Shown: one piece after another, positions 22,714-34,858 of the stretch
How the letters are laid out: each line of letters begins with the position of its first letter
Position numbering within the stretch: position 1 is the stretch's first letter
Source of the DNA: Excoecaria cochinchinensis
Taxonomy: Eukaryota; Streptophyta; Magnoliopsida; Malpighiales; Euphorbiaceae
Length of the DNA stretch: 64,000 nt
Reading direction: 5' to 3'
Assembly: GCA_947683425.1 (NCBI GenBank)
Contig: CANTUQ010000101.1
Coordinates: forward strand, 29,287,001 to 29,351,000
Translations under genes and position numbers: made by a program
Notes under the pieces: generated by a model
Told to the model about the DNA's origin: nothing
The model's input: the letters and a program-made list of their open reading frames with translations, nothing else
Database searches by the model: none

Positions 22714-23790
22714 CTAAAAAAACTTACCAGGAGAACCAGCAGGTGCATCTACAGCTTCTCCAACCAATGCGTAAACTCTAGGTAAACCCTCCGGGGGAAA
22801 TGGCTTCTCAACCGTTTTTGGTGGCAATCTATTAGCTCTACTTCTTCCTCTTCCACTTCTGACGGTAATAGACGCATTCACCTTATCCTTACTGGCTTGC
22901 GAGGCTAAGTTCTCTCTCGACTTGAAGCACTTAGCAAGCATGTGCTCCATACTGCCGCACTTAAAACAGGCCCCTGTGAGTTTCCTACACTCACCCCAAT
23001 GGTGCATTTCACGGTGATTACACTTTGGTGCTATACTTCCTCTACTGGCAGGTTGCACTACACTCCCAACCGATGTTGGCACTTACACTGATTCTTGATT
23101 TTCTCTTCCTCTTTTTACTTCTATAACCCTTCTACCAGTACCCTCGTCTGCTCTCGAAAACCTTCTCTTTTGCTCTCTCTTCTATCTCAATACCTCTGAA
23201 TCTTCTAATTTCATAGCTGCCAATACCAATCTATAATAACTCACTGGTTGCAAAGCAACCATGGCAGATAAGGGTCCTCCAATGCTCTCTCTTTGTCCAT
23301 CCTCAAACTATCAGCACTTAAAATCCTTTGTTAAAAGAACATCGGGCACATACTTACCCAAACGACTGAACTCTTTCTCATATTATCCCATAGTCACATT
23401 CCGTTGCTTAAGACTCACGAACTCTTTCCACTTTGTTTCTCTATACGCTTTAGTCACATACTTCTCCGTAAACTCATGGACAAAGAAATCCCATGACAAT
23501 TCTACTAGCCGCTATGGGTTTCTCAATACTAACTTCCACAAGTCATATGTTGCACCCTGCAGCAACGACACAGCACAAGCTACTCTCTGATTCTGTGGGC
23601 AATTAATTTCTTGCAAAATTCTTCCACTTCTTTCAAACCAGAACTCTGCTATGTCAGACTGATCCAAGGAGGTTCCACCAAATTCCTCGGTTTCTCTCTT
23701 TCTTAACATGTCCATTGGAGCCTTAGGACCCGTCAGTCTATCCAAAACCTATACCAACCCTTGCATCAGCACCGGGTTGTCCTGAACAGG
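22714..23790 (-). pseudogene. Gypsy gag with CCHC zinc knuckle
   Basis: Read on the - strand, the N-terminal part (about 23745-23512) has AEFWFERSGRILQEINCPQN and QRVACAVSLLQGATYDLW, the retrotrans_gag core. The C-terminal part (23082-22714) has CFKCGSMEHMLAKC, a CX2CX4HX4C zinc knuckle, followed by a basic Arg/Ser-rich stretch. The frame is broken between the parts (about 23083-23511) and a stop lies just before MPTSVGS. The reading ends close to the purine tract, so no pol follows. Confidence 0.75.
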
Positions 23791-24001
23791 ACCAGCTCTT
23801 TCATCTCTATCACTCTCATGCATACGTGGATCTACACGAATCGGATTCACACTACCAGTCGTCTCTCCTACGTTCTCACTCGGGTCGAACTCCATCTATA
23901 CTCTACAAAACAGATAACATCTGCATTAGGCCACGGCACTAGACAAACTCTGACATTTAACCTATACTGGACATCTTATAGTCCTGAACCATCTACCTAA
24001 A

Positions 24002-24012
24002 CTCTGATACCA
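24002..24012 (-). other. Primer-binding site of nested gypsy element
   Basis: On the - strand TGGTATCAGAG lies seven bases after the LTR end, matching the complement of initiator tRNA-Met 3' sequence. It fixes the element's orientation. Confidence 0.8.
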
Positions 24013-24019
24013 ATAAATA

Positions 24020-27000
24020 TAACACCCCGATACCCCTGGGAAGGAATATCGGAGCGCCACACACACACAAACACATACATATTCAAAAGCGAAAGCAATA
24101 ATGAAAATAACCTTAAGAATAACTCTAGGGCCAAACATACATCTCATAAATAATATACATATTACAAAGTGTTATCATTCTTATATTACATGATCATCCT
24201 CTGTAAATATACAATACGGTGAACAATTACACATACTACTATACTTTATCCATTTACATAATGATGTTACTCAAAACATAAGAAACTCTATCTTATACAA
24301 AAAGATCATATACAAGCTCCTAGTGGCCATCACCTGCAGATGCGCACTCACTGATCCAATCGTGCAAACCTACATGGAAACAAACGTTTGTGCTAAGCGA
24401 TAACGCTTAGTGGGGATAAAATAAAGCAAATGACTTCTACCGAAGTCACACATGTATCACAGGATTCATATACATAGTCATGCTCAATGCTTAACAATAA
24501 TCATGTATTATGTATAATCATATATTCACATGCATATACACAGCCTGGTAACATATAGCATTACACTTTATCCCACTCCATGCATAAAATCCAGATATGA
24601 CAACCAATATTGAATTCATGGTATGCTGTATTCAAATACGTGCGAAAGCCTCTACTACTACTCTTGTACACTGAAAAATATATAGTAGCCTGAATTCTCA
24701 ACAATGGTGGATATGGGTACTCTAAATACATACTGACGAATAGTATCAAACTCTACAGACCTAACTCAAAATGAATACACTATGTATTCGCCGATAGATA
24801 CAATTAAGGTCACGGTAGCAGCCGCACTCTATCCCTTTATAAGCATGCTTATCTATCCACTACTATGATACTTCAGGCTCAACTCACTCACTTAACACTT
24901 AATACTATACATATAACACTAGACAATACTAAAACCAAGAGTCAAAATACTAGCACAACAATAAACACTTACCCAAAGCATATTAGAATCAAGGATCAAA
25001 ACACTGTCATACCATAAATTATTCATATAATTCTAGAGCAATATCACTAACAAGGCATAAGCAAAAACATGAGTTATGCAATAGTGAGAAACCATGCAGA
25101 GTGAAACAAGAGAGAAAAATATTTTCAGAAAATAAGGCAGGCAGGAAGAGTCTCTTTCACGATTGCGACAGAAGCCAAAAACACGCTAGGAGGGGAGGCT
25201 GTGCACATGTGCACGACTTGTGCACTTGAGTACACCTCGTGCTCTCCCTATAGAGGAAGTTGTCACGAGTCGTGTCCCTAGAGCACAACTCATGACCTCT
25301 TTACAAGCACCTCCGAGTCGTGTTGGCTTTCACGACTCGGAGCAAAGCTGCACTTCCTACACGACTTATGCTCACTCTACGAAGAGGAGCTATCACGAGT
25401 CGTGCACAATGTCACGACTCGGGATAAACTCCAAAGACACGAGTCGTGCTGGCGGACATGACTCGGAGCAGAATAGTCGAATACTATAAACAATCAAAAT
25501 GAACAAAATCATAAATATACATTTCTAAAGCAAGTTTAAAACTCACGTATCATGTATCAATCATAAATACTCAATCAAGCACAATAATCACTAAACATGC
25601 ATTTAAATTCAAAGTCATACACGATCCCAACCTCTAGGTAGCTTGATCATTGCTCTCTACTCAGACCCAACCTTCTCCTTGCCTTTGTCCAGCCTCTTAT
25701 CAACAGCTTCAACGAAATCATACAAAAACACTTAAATCAATCCTCATCTCACTTTAAATCAAAAATAGGAAGAAAAAGGAGGTCAGATCGAAGAACTAAC
25801 CAAACTTACCTTCTCAAGAATCCAACTCAACCTCCATAACACTCTCTTTAAACCAATCCAAGTGATCCACTTAAGGAGTAAACCAAATGAAGAAGAAAAG
25901 AAATGGAAATGGAAAAGCAAAGGGAGCATGGCAAAACCAAAGGAAAAGAAAGAAGAATAAAAGCTAAAAGCAAAACAAATGAAAAGGAAAGAAAAAGAAA
26001 GCAAAGGCAGACGGTCAATCCAAATCCAAAGCTAACAACTGTTAGTGGTTATGCCCTAGGCCAAACATTTGGACCTTGATGTAATCATTACTTTTTCATT
26101 TATATAATGGTTTTCTTCGCATTGATATTATTGGCATGTTACATTATTGTAATGTTTATGAATAACAATGTTATTCATGTTGTCCCTAGTCATTTATCAA
26201 TAAAGGGCATAAAGATAAATTAAGACTAGTATAGATTTGCATTGATAATCATGGGATGATTATATATGTTGATATAAATCAAATCTATATGTACTTGCTA
26301 GAGAACAAAGTACTGGATAGACCCACTATAAGATCACTTCATGGGTTAATGTCATAAGTGATCTTATAATAGATATATTATTGAATCCTTTGACCTGAGG
26401 TTATCATAGTTTCCTACATAAGGATCATTATGTTTTGACATAATCAAACGTTATCTTTAATCGGATAATTATAAAGTTTATGATCGGACATAATGAGAAT
26501 TATGTGGAGGAAAGTGAATAATCAAGATGGAATTTGTCCCTCTCTTATGAGAGAGATATCTATTGGGCCCCTCGATAAGTAGGACTGTAAAATGCATGGC
26601 CGTGCTCAAATGAATTGATAGTGTGATCAATGTCATTTGAATTTATCAGTCTACTTGGTGATCGAGAAATTATATGTTTGAACAATTTAAGTTTGACATG
26701 GACCATGACTTATGTTCGAACAAGATATCGTGTGACAAAAGGATAATAACATGTTCTATTGCAAGGTTAAAATCGGACTAACGATATTTATATTATTTGG
26801 GTAGTCATAATGTCTTGCTAGAGACCAATTATGACTTATGGGCTTTTATGGGATTAGGCCCACTGCCAACATAATATAAACCTATTGGGTCACACACCAA
26901 GAGCAAAATGAACAGAATGGATTTTATTGGGTTATTTCGGAATAAAATATAAATATAGGTATTTATATTTAATTTCGAAATTACATATTTATATATATAT

Positions 27001-27100
27001 ATATATATATTTATGCATATAAATATCTCTTATTTTGAATATGAGATAATAATATATATTAATATATTATTTCTTATTATTTAGAATAATAAATAAATAA

Positions 27101-27140
<40 letters not shown>

Positions 27141-27860
27141 TATATCTTAATTTTGAATTAAGAGATAATATCCTCATTTATCTTTTCCTAAGAGGAAAAG
27201 GATTTGAAATATATATACAGTTATATATGGGATATATGTTAATAAAAAAAAGAGTTTAACCCTAATAAAAACACTAATCACGTTATTCTAAATAACAAGG
27301 ATTAGAGTGGCTGTATTCATCTTTATCCTTGAGAAAGAAAGAAAAAAAACAGAGCTAACGTTTTCACCTTTGAAAAGAAAGAAAAGAAAACCAGCCACCA
27401 TTGTTCTTTGAGAAAGACAGAAAATAAAATCCATTCGCACAAAAGGGAGCTAGCACCCCTGCGACATCTGTTCATTTTGATCGTGCGTGTGGATACCGAT
27501 AGAGGACGTTCGTGTTAAAGGCAGCGTCTTCAGTCCGGATTAAAGGAGCTAATTTCATTCTAAAGGTTAGTAATTTTAATCTCTTCCTTTTGAATCAATC
27601 GAAAATACTTGGATCCTGTTTCGGGTTTCGATTTTATTCCGCTGCGTTGATGTTGATTTAATCCGTTGAAACCCAACAACAACTCACATAAATGCCCACT
27701 AAACTCAATTAATGCCAACACACTTTATTTAATTCGCTAATAAGATCAGGCAAAGTCCACATGTCACTCTCCCAAGCTGCCACATGTCCGATACACATCA
27801 CTTAAACCTACAAATACTTTACAAAATATTACAATTCCTACTAGGGTCCGAATCAGGTTG
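24020..27860 (-). mobile_element. 5' LTR of nested gypsy element, containing a solo LTR
   Basis: It is homologous to 20388-22621, with a 1.64-kb interruption at 26040-27678. The outer end (27860) stops at GGTTG and lacks the TTATA found at the equivalent inner end. The block 25195-25475 repeats the CACGASTCGTG-rich segment of the other LTR. Confidence 0.8.
26040..27678 (+). mobile_element. Solo LTR of a Ty1/copia-type element
   Basis: It starts TGTTAGTGGTTATGCCC and ends ACCCAACA, 1639 bp, with perfect 5-bp duplications ACAAC at 26035-26039 and 27679-27683. The other gypsy LTR gives the uninterrupted sequence (CCAACAACTCACATAAATGC), so insertion is certain. There is no internal region, as expected after LTR-LTR recombination. 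It contains (TA)n microsatellites at about 26990-27010 and 27100-27140. Confidence 0.9.
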
Positions 27861-29165
27861 CCTCTGATTCTGTTTTGAACCCAGATTCACTGCCTTTGCC
27901 AGAACCATTATCCTGTTCTGCTACACTTGACTCATCAGACTCACTTTCAGTTTTTACTGCAATTTTTGAACTAGATTTATCCTTCTCAGATCCATCAGAA
28001 GCAACATTTTGAACTGACTTACTGGCAACATCTTCCTCTTTCTCAGATTTAACTATCTCTTCTTCCTCTAACTTAACTACCTCCTTTCCCTCTGCAGAAG
28101 ACTCATCAGAACTTTTCACTACAATCTGTGTTTCCTCCTTATCATCTTCATAATGAGATTTTATATGCTCATCACCAGACTCTGCAAGATTGGCTTCTTG
28201 GATAATCAAAGAAAGGTTTTTAGCCAGGTATGAAGCAATGTTAGGAGGAAAGACTTTAATCTTTTCGGTAAGAGCTTGTGAGGAAGATTCTGGAATAGGT
28301 TTGGCAACAGGTGTGTTACGGGTTCTCTTAGCAGCAAGTTGAACAACCGGCTCTACTTTCCTTTTGCCTGGGGCTTTGGTTCTAGCCACAGAATCCTCAA
28401 AAAATTTTCTAGAAATTAAATGCCCTTTTTTCAATAACTCCACATTCTCATCAGAGAGATCAATTTTTCAAGACATAAACAGTTCATTCAACAACAGAGC
28501 ATAAGGCAATCTGGCTTTAGATTTGTTGCCACACATATTTTTAAACAACAGGACAGGCAAATTGATAGGCTTTCCCTTTAAAAAATGCCACAAAATACAA
28601 TCATCAATAGTGGCAAAAAAAGTCGCACTTCCTGATCTAGGCAACAAGTAATCGCAAATATATTTATGGAGGGCTCTAAACCTAGTTGCCAAACAGGTAG
28701 AAGGAGGGTTAGTTCCAAGATTTTCAAGCCCAGTTGTAGCCTAAAGAAATTTTTCTCTATTGAACTTTTGAATAATGGCAGTACCAGTCTTTCTATCAAC
28801 TTTAGTACTAACTAAAGGAAGAGAGAATACCTTAGAGAGCAACCCCGGAGTGACTTTGAATTATTTGTCCCCAAACTGAACTTTGAAGCCACTGGAGGTA
28901 ATATTTTTCATTGACCCATAAAATTTCCTTACTAAATCGGGGTAGAAGAATGGATTTGTGTATGTAATAAAGCGTTTCCACCCTTGTTATTTCATCCATT
29001 TTGCCAAATCAGGAGCAAATTCAACCATCGCACCCAGTCGATGGTTTTGGGGGGAATAATGACTGTGTTTGCAGTTTTTGGAGGTGATTCAAAGGGTTTC
29101 AATTTTTTGAGTGTTTCGGTCTTAGGAGATTTACGATTCGCTTTGGTCTTGAATTGCGCTATGGG
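27861..29165 (-). pseudogene. Envelope-like ORF of Sirevirus-like element, N-terminal and central parts
   Basis: On the - strand the reading begins near 29165, shifts frame near 29028, then shows FYPDLVRKFYGSMKN, KFNREKF, CLATRFRALHKYICDYLL, ILWHFLKGKPINLPVLLF and SKARLPYALLLNELF. This resembles the 'putative plant transposon protein' domain found in Sirevirus envelope-like ORFs. The C-terminal portion (about 28380-27861) is highly acidic and Ser/Lys-rich. At least four in-frame stops (after AKWMK, FGDK, REKFL and ELFMS) and a frameshift show it is dead. It continues at 20386 beyond the gypsy insertion. Confidence 0.75.
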
Positions 29166-29750
29166 TTGAGAGAATAAGGTTTACAAAGACAAATTTGTAG
29201 AGATTTTGGGGAAAAAGATGAGAGAAAAACGTAAAGAGAAAAAGGTTGAAGAGAGAGAAAAATCCTTTTAATTTATGAGAAGAGATATGAGAGGACAGCT
29301 CATTTAAGAGCAATTTTCTTCCTAAGGAGATAAACATGGATTTTAAACACAGGATTAAAAACTGTTCCCACCCATTTTACAAGAATATTGGAAATTGCAT
29401 AAACACATTGTATAAAATTGTAGGAACTGATTTTAAGAGGGAAAAGATTTTTTTTAAATAAAATAAAATTTTGTTTTTGTCCCTGACAGTTTAAAACTAA
29501 AAAGAGAGAACATAAAGGACTATTTTGTCTTTACATGACTTTTTAAAACTAAATACGTAAAAATCATATCAACAGGTATCACAACAGGTCAGATAACACT
29601 GCAAAAAGTTATATAACTTTAATAATAAAAAAAAAACATATTAGAACACGTAGCTTTTTTATCTTAATAGAAAAACATACTAGAACATGTGATAAGGAAT
29701 ATAAGTATATTTTTAAATAAATAAAACAGAAGGTTACCTTTTTAGAGAAC
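29166..29750 (-). other. Spacer between pol and envelope-like ORF
   Basis: AT-rich internal sequence of the Sirevirus-like element without a recognisable coding region. The 68-codon frame at 29131-29337 shows no conserved motif. Confidence 0.5.
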
Positions 29751-32700
29751 TTATTCTACAGCAGTACCCATGCCCAATTTTCTTCTAATTTGGAAGAATT
29801 GATCTTCTTTTAGAGGTTTGGTGAAGATATCAGCTAGCTGTTGTTTTGTTGGAATGAACTCTATCACAATATCACCACATTGAACATGATCTTTGATGAA
29901 GTGGTGTCTGATTTCTATGTGTTTGGTTCTAGAATGCAGAATTGGATTTTTTGTAAGATTGATTGCACTGGTGTTGTCACAAAAGCTTAGAACTTGATCA
30001 AACTCGATTCCATAGTCCTTTAATTGTTGTCTGATCCACATAACTTGTGCAACACTTCCTCCAGCTGCAATGTATTCTGCTTCTGCTGTTGATAAAGCCA
30101 CTGAATTTTGCTTTATGCTTGACCAAGTAATTAGAGAATTGCCCATAAAGTGATATGCACCAGAAGTGCTCTTTCTGTCAATTCTACATCCAGCATAGTC
30201 TGCATCAGAATATCCAATTAGATCCAGGAAACTATTCTTTAAGTACCATAACCTCAGTTCTGGAGTTTCAACCAAATAACGTAGAATCCTCTTTACTGCA
30301 GACAAATGTGACTCTTTTGGAGTAGATTGGAACCTAGCACACAAACACACACTGAAGTGAATATCTGGTTTGCTTGCTGTCAAGTAGAGCAATGATCCGA
30401 TCATGCCTCTATACATTTTCTCATCAACACTCTTGCCTTTTTCATCCTTTTTCAGCTTGATTGAGGGACTCATAGGTGTACTGGAAGGCTTGGCTTCTGT
30501 CATTTTGAACTTCTTAATAAGCTCCTTTGTATACTTCACTTGACTTATGAAAGTTTCACTTTTGCATTGTTTAATTTGCAATCCCAAAAAGAACGTGAGC
30601 TCTCCCATTAAACTCATTTCAAATTCCTGCTTCATAATAGATTCAAAATCTTTGCATATAGAAATATTAGTAGAACCAAAAACATTATCATCAACATAAA
30701 TTTGTACTAATAAGATATGAAATAAATCATGCTTTGTAAAAAGTGTGTTGTCAACTTTTCCTCTGTTAAAATCGTGAGCAAGAAGAAAATAACTCAATCT
30801 TTCATATCAAGCTCTATGAACTTGTTTGAAACCATATTAAGCCTTTTTAAGTTTGTAAACATATTCTGGATGATCTAGATTTTTAAAATCAGGAGGTTGA
30901 GCTATATAAACTTCTTCATTTAAGAAACCATTTAAAAAAACACTTTTCAAATCCATTTGATAAAGTTTGAAATTCTTAAAACATGCATATGCACACAAAA
31001 TTCTGATTGCTTCTAATCTAGCTACAAGTGCAAAAGTTTCATCGAAATCAATACATTTTTCTTGATTGTAGCCTTGAGCAACTAATCTTGCTTTATTTCT
31101 CATTACATTTCCTTGTTCATCAAGCTTTTTTTTAAAAACCCATTTAGTACCAATAATAGAATAATTTGAAGGTTTGGGAACTAGATACCAAACTTTATTT
31201 CTCTCAAACTGATTTAATTCTTCTTGTATAGCAAGAATCCAATTTTCACCATTTTGACCATCAACAAAATTTTTGGGTTCTAGTTGAGAAACAAAAGTTA
31301 CATTACCACAGTATTCACGCATTGCTCTTCTGGTCATCTTTCTTTTTGATGGTTTTGTCAGCAGATTTTCTTTTGGATGATATATGTGAAACGTCCAATC
31401 CTTAGGCAATTCTACTGGTTGTTTCATATTATGCTGATCTGCTAATCTTTCCATTTGTTGTTCTGTCTGGTTATCTTGATATTGATCTGCTTGCCTTTCT
31501 GCTGGCTAATCTACTTTTAACTGACTAGACGTGTTTCCAGATTTGTCATCCTGATCTGATGACTTTTCTATGTGATCCTTCTCTCCTATCTTTTTATTCA
31601 TTTCAATTATTTTTTCATCTGTATCAACATCAAAAAAACTCCTTTCTCTAGTGTAGATGTCAGCATAATCAAATTTTACATTTATAGACTCTTCTACAAC
31701 TAAAGTTCTTCTATTAAATACTCTATATGCTTTGCTATTTAAGAAATAACCAAGAAAAATACCTTCATCAGATTTTGCGTCAAATTTACCTAGATTATTC
31801 TTATCATTAAAAATAAATCACTTACAGCTAACTGGTTGAAAATAGCTGATGTTTGGTTTTCTGTTTTTCCAAAGCTCATATGGAGTCTTGTTTAGAACTA
31901 ATTTGATAAGTGTTCTGTTCAGGATAAAACAAGCAACACTTACTGCTTCTGCCCAGAAGTACTTTGCAATATTATTTTCACTGATCATTATTCTGGCCAT
32001 CTCCTGAAGTGTTCTGTTATTTCTTTCTACTATGTCGTTCTGCTGAGGTGGTCTGGCAGTTGAAAAACTATTATGAATTCTAGAATTGTTGCAATACTCC
32101 TCAAAACTTGTATTTTCAAATTTTCCTCCATTATCACTCCTTATGCTTGTGATCATATACCCTTTCTCATTTTGTAATTTCTTGCTCAATTTTTCAAATG
32201 CCTTGAAAGCTTCACTTTTGTGAGCAAGAAATAACGTCCAAGTATACCTTGTGTAATCATCCACTATAACAAATACATAAACTTTTCCACCAATACTTGC
32301 AGGACTTATTGGTCCAAACAAATCTAGGTGCAAAAGCTCCAATGCTTTCTTGGATGAGATTTTACCTTTTAGCTTGTGGAAAGTTCTGGTCTGTTTCCCT
32401 AGTTGACAAACCTTACAAACATAATTTCTCTCAAAATTCATCTTTGGCAGCCCTTTAACAAGATTTTTCCTAGCAAGCTTTTCCATGGTATGAATACTAG
32501 CATACCTAAGTTTCTTGTGCCAGCGTACACTTAAATTTTCTTGTGTTATCAAACACTTTAGATCACTTTCTTGAAGCTCTTCTATATTGACTTGGTAAAT
32601 ATTTTCGGATCTGTACCCTATCAGAACTGACTGATCTGTTCTAACATCTTCTACTCTGTAATAATCTTTTTCAAAAATCACTCTTTTGTTTCTATCACGG

Positions 32701-33077
32701 ATTTGGCTGATGCTCAACAAGTTGAACTTTAATCCATCAACAAGTGAGACATCTTCTATCTTTGGATTTGAGCTAATAGTTTCTATTCTAATGATTTTCC
32801 CTTTTCTGTTATCACCAAAACTGACTTTTCCACCATCTTTCATGGTTAATTTTATAAACTTTAATCTATTCCCAGTCATGTGCCTAGAGCATCCACTATC
32901 CAAATACCATTTTTCTGATCTAGAGTTCCAAAGGCAGATCTGTAAGGAAATTATACAGATATAGGTACCCAATCTTTCTTGGGTCCTTGTGGGTTAGCAA
33001 CAGCATGCACATTATTTTTAACAACTCATACCTGTTTTCTAGAACTAGCATTTTTCTTATAATAACCCACACCTGTT
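29751..33077 (-). pseudogene. Ty1/copia pol (protease, integrase, RT, RNase H), gag missing
   Basis: Domains in - strand order: aspartic protease WYLDSGCSRHMTG (about 32900); GAG-pre-integrase WHKKLRYASIHTMEKL with CKVCQLGK; integrase core LELLHLDLFGP, VDDYTRYTW and SDNGGKFEN; RT with GTKWVFKKKLDEQGN, KARLVAQGYNQ and the catalytic YVDD at about 30690; RNase H with DADYAGCRIDRKSTSG, STAEAEYIAA and RTKHIEIRHHF; end near 29753. Four nonsense codons interrupt it: after PVSCK (about 31816), near 31505, in LKKA*YGFKQ (about 30838) and after VHRA (about 30808). Gag and the leader are deleted. Non-autonomous. Confidence 0.9.
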
Positions 33078-33189
33078 TTCCACAACTTAGTGGAGAATGA
33101 GCTGAAATAAAAGCAAATAAATATAATTTATACAAAGTTTATACCAGGTTTGATTATCATCAAAATTGAGATGTAGTCTTGAGCTAAAA
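33078..33189 (-). mobile_element. Truncated 5' LTR of Sirevirus-like element
   Basis: These 112 bases match the first 112 bases (- strand) of the LTR at 18341-19650: AACTTAGTGGAGAATGAGCTG on the + strand against AACTTAGTGGAGAATAAGCTG at 19546. The remaining 1.2 kb of the LTR, the primer site and gag are gone; the join at about 33077 is a deletion breakpoint. ATATG follows at 33190-33194. Confidence 0.8.
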
Positions 33190-33194
33190 ATATG

Positions 33195-33530
33195 GATAAG
33201 CATAAAGACATTTAAGGATATCGCTCGTTAATTGGAGCTTGAAAGGGGACTATTTGATAGCGATTAAGGTCAATACTTTAGTACATATGGTACAATCCCA
33301 TTCTGGTAGAATGGATTCTAACTAAAACAACAAAAGAAGCTTTAAAAGTAAGGATGAGAAAAAGGCTCGAGAGCTTGAAAAGCAAAAGAAAAAATGGAAT
33401 CACTACAGGTCCAAAGGCAAAAAGGAGGTTAACGTTTTAAGAGTGAAATATTTTAATTGCCAACAGAAAGGATACTATGCAAGAGATTGCATTGTTCCCA
33501 AAAAGATATACTATTTAACTCAGGAGTGAG
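33195..33530 (+). pseudogene. Outer copia gag, C-terminal part
   Basis: Resuming after the Sirevirus-like insertion, the + strand reads KTFKDIAR and LELERGLF, typical of the end of the copia gag core. A basic Lys/Arg stretch and YFNCQQKGYYARDC follow. The last is a CCHC knuckle in which the first Cys and the His are both replaced by Tyr. Several stops and frameshifts intervene. Confidence 0.7.
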
Positions 33531-34331
33531 TGAAATTTATGTATCCAGTTCTAAATTTCATCCTTTGTGGGTGATAGGTTTTAAGGGATAGAGATGTCTT
33601 TATTATGAATTTAGGTTCTATTCTTGTTTTATTGAAATTTGTTTTCAATTTATATTTTGAGGATGACAGTGTACGCTTGTGCTTGAATGATATTTATTAT
33701 GGTTCTACTGAACGATTTAATTGTTATGGATGTGTACCATGACTATTTGAACAAAAGTAGTTTTTTTTTCAATTTAATTCCTTTTTTTCACAAAATTATG
33801 AGAATAATGTGAAATAATAGCATGCTAGATTAAACCATATCGGATAAAGACAAAATGAGTTGGTTAGCCAAAGTAAGTTTAATAAGTGATTCAAATAAGG
33901 TTGAATTGCCTACGTGCGAGCATTGCCTAAAAGGAAAAATAGTTAGAAAATCATTTAGAAAAGGTACTAGAGCCAAAGTTTCATTGTAGTTAGTTCATTA
34001 TAACGTATGTGGTGAAATGAATGTGAGGGTAAAGCAAGGAGCCTGCTACTTCATCACATTGATAGATGACTATACTAGATATGGTCATTTCTATTTGATT
34101 TCTCACAAGTCAGAAGCATTGAGTTGTTCAAGACTTATATGAGTTTTGTTGAGAATCAATTAGACAAAAGAATCAAAGCTTTAAGAACTAACAGAGGTCG
34201 GTGATATCTTACAGATAAATTTAAAGTTTTATGTGATGAAAAAAGGATTGAATATTAGTTGTTCATTCTTAGAAATCCACAACAAAATGATTGAATATTT
34301 ATTGACTGCCATATATGTTCTAAAGTAGATG
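33531..34331 (+). pseudogene. Outer copia protease/GAG-pre-integrase/integrase remnant
   Basis: The + strand shows KVELPTCEHCLKGKIVRKSF (zinc-binding HHCC end) at about 33900. It then shows GACYFITLIDDYTRYGHFYL (integrase core with catalytic Asp) at about 34045, HKSEAL and a decayed DKRIKALRTN stretch. Numerous stops and frameshifts are present and the protease is barely visible. The integrase is then split by the MITE at 34340. Confidence 0.7.
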
Positions 34332-34339
34332 CCCTCAAA

Positions 34340-34850
34340 TAGGGGTGTGCAACGGTCGGTTCGGTTCAATAATCGAATCGAACCGAAAAAACCGAAAACC
34401 AAAATATTGTAATTTATATAAACCGAACCTAAATTATATAAAAACCGAACTAAAACCGAACCGAAATTTTCGGTCGATTTGGTTCGAAAATCGAAAATTA
34501 TAATTAAAAAATTATCTAAAAAATTATACAAAATTATAAATCATAAAACTAAAAATAAAAAAAAAATCAAATTGAAAAATATACATATATAATTTAAGTT
34601 CAAGCCCCTTAAATTGATAAAAAAAATACAAAAATAATTTTTTTTATGTAAAAATTGGATAAAATAATATATAAATTTAAAATTTCGGTCGGTTCGATTT
34701 TTCTTCGGTTTTTGCCTTTTAAAACGAACCGAAATAACCGATTTACCTATAAATTCAAAATCGAAACCAGACCGAAAAACTGAATAATCGAACCGAATTA
34801 AAAATATCGATCGGTTTGGTTCGGTTTTAACCGAATTTTGCTCACCCCTA
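34340..34850. mobile_element. 511-bp hAT MITE
   Basis: It begins TAGGGGTGTGCAACGGTCGG and ends TTTTGCTCACCCCTA; the termini are inverted repeats (TAGGGGTGTGCA against TAGGGGTGAGCA). Perfect 8-bp duplications CCCTCAAA lie at 34332-34339 and 34851-34858. The interior is rich in inverted AACCGAACCG/CGGTTCGGTT words, so it can fold extensively, and encodes nothing recognisable. It inserted into the outer copia integrase. Confidence 0.92.
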
Positions 34851-34858
34851 CCCTCAAA

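Larger units (their letters stand above)
20388..27860 (-). mobile_element. Ty3/gypsy element (Tekay/Del-like), pol deleted, nested in the Sirevirus-like element
   Basis: Two homologous LTRs (20388-22621 and 24020-27860, the latter enlarged by a solo LTR) enclose about 1.4 kb. On the - strand the order is LTR, primer-binding site, gag, then immediately AAGGGGGAGAGA and the other LTR, so protease, RT, RNase H and integrase are missing. The class is inferred from gag, the Met-tRNA primer site and the purine tract. No clear 5-bp duplication was found, and the outer end at 27860 lacks a few bases present at the inner end. Confidence 0.75.
18341..33189 (-). mobile_element. Sirevirus-like Ty1/copia element, itself interrupted
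   Basis: Read on the - strand the order is 5' LTR remnant (33189 to 33078), pol (33077 to 29751), an envelope-like ORF (29165 to 20098, split by a gypsy insertion), a purine tract AAAAAGGGGGAGAT (19664 to 19651) and a full 3' LTR (19650 to 18341). ATATG flanks both ends (18336-18340, 33190-33194), a 5-bp target duplication. The envelope-like gene downstream of pol is the feature that defines Sireviruses among plant copia elements. The rest of the 5' LTR, the primer-binding site and gag are deleted. Joining the flanks restores the outer copia gag. Confidence 0.85.

Noticed and set aside
20381..27866. A 5-bp target duplication for the nested gypsy element
   Set aside because: No matching pentamer at the two outer ends; the 27860 end seems to lack a few LTR bases.
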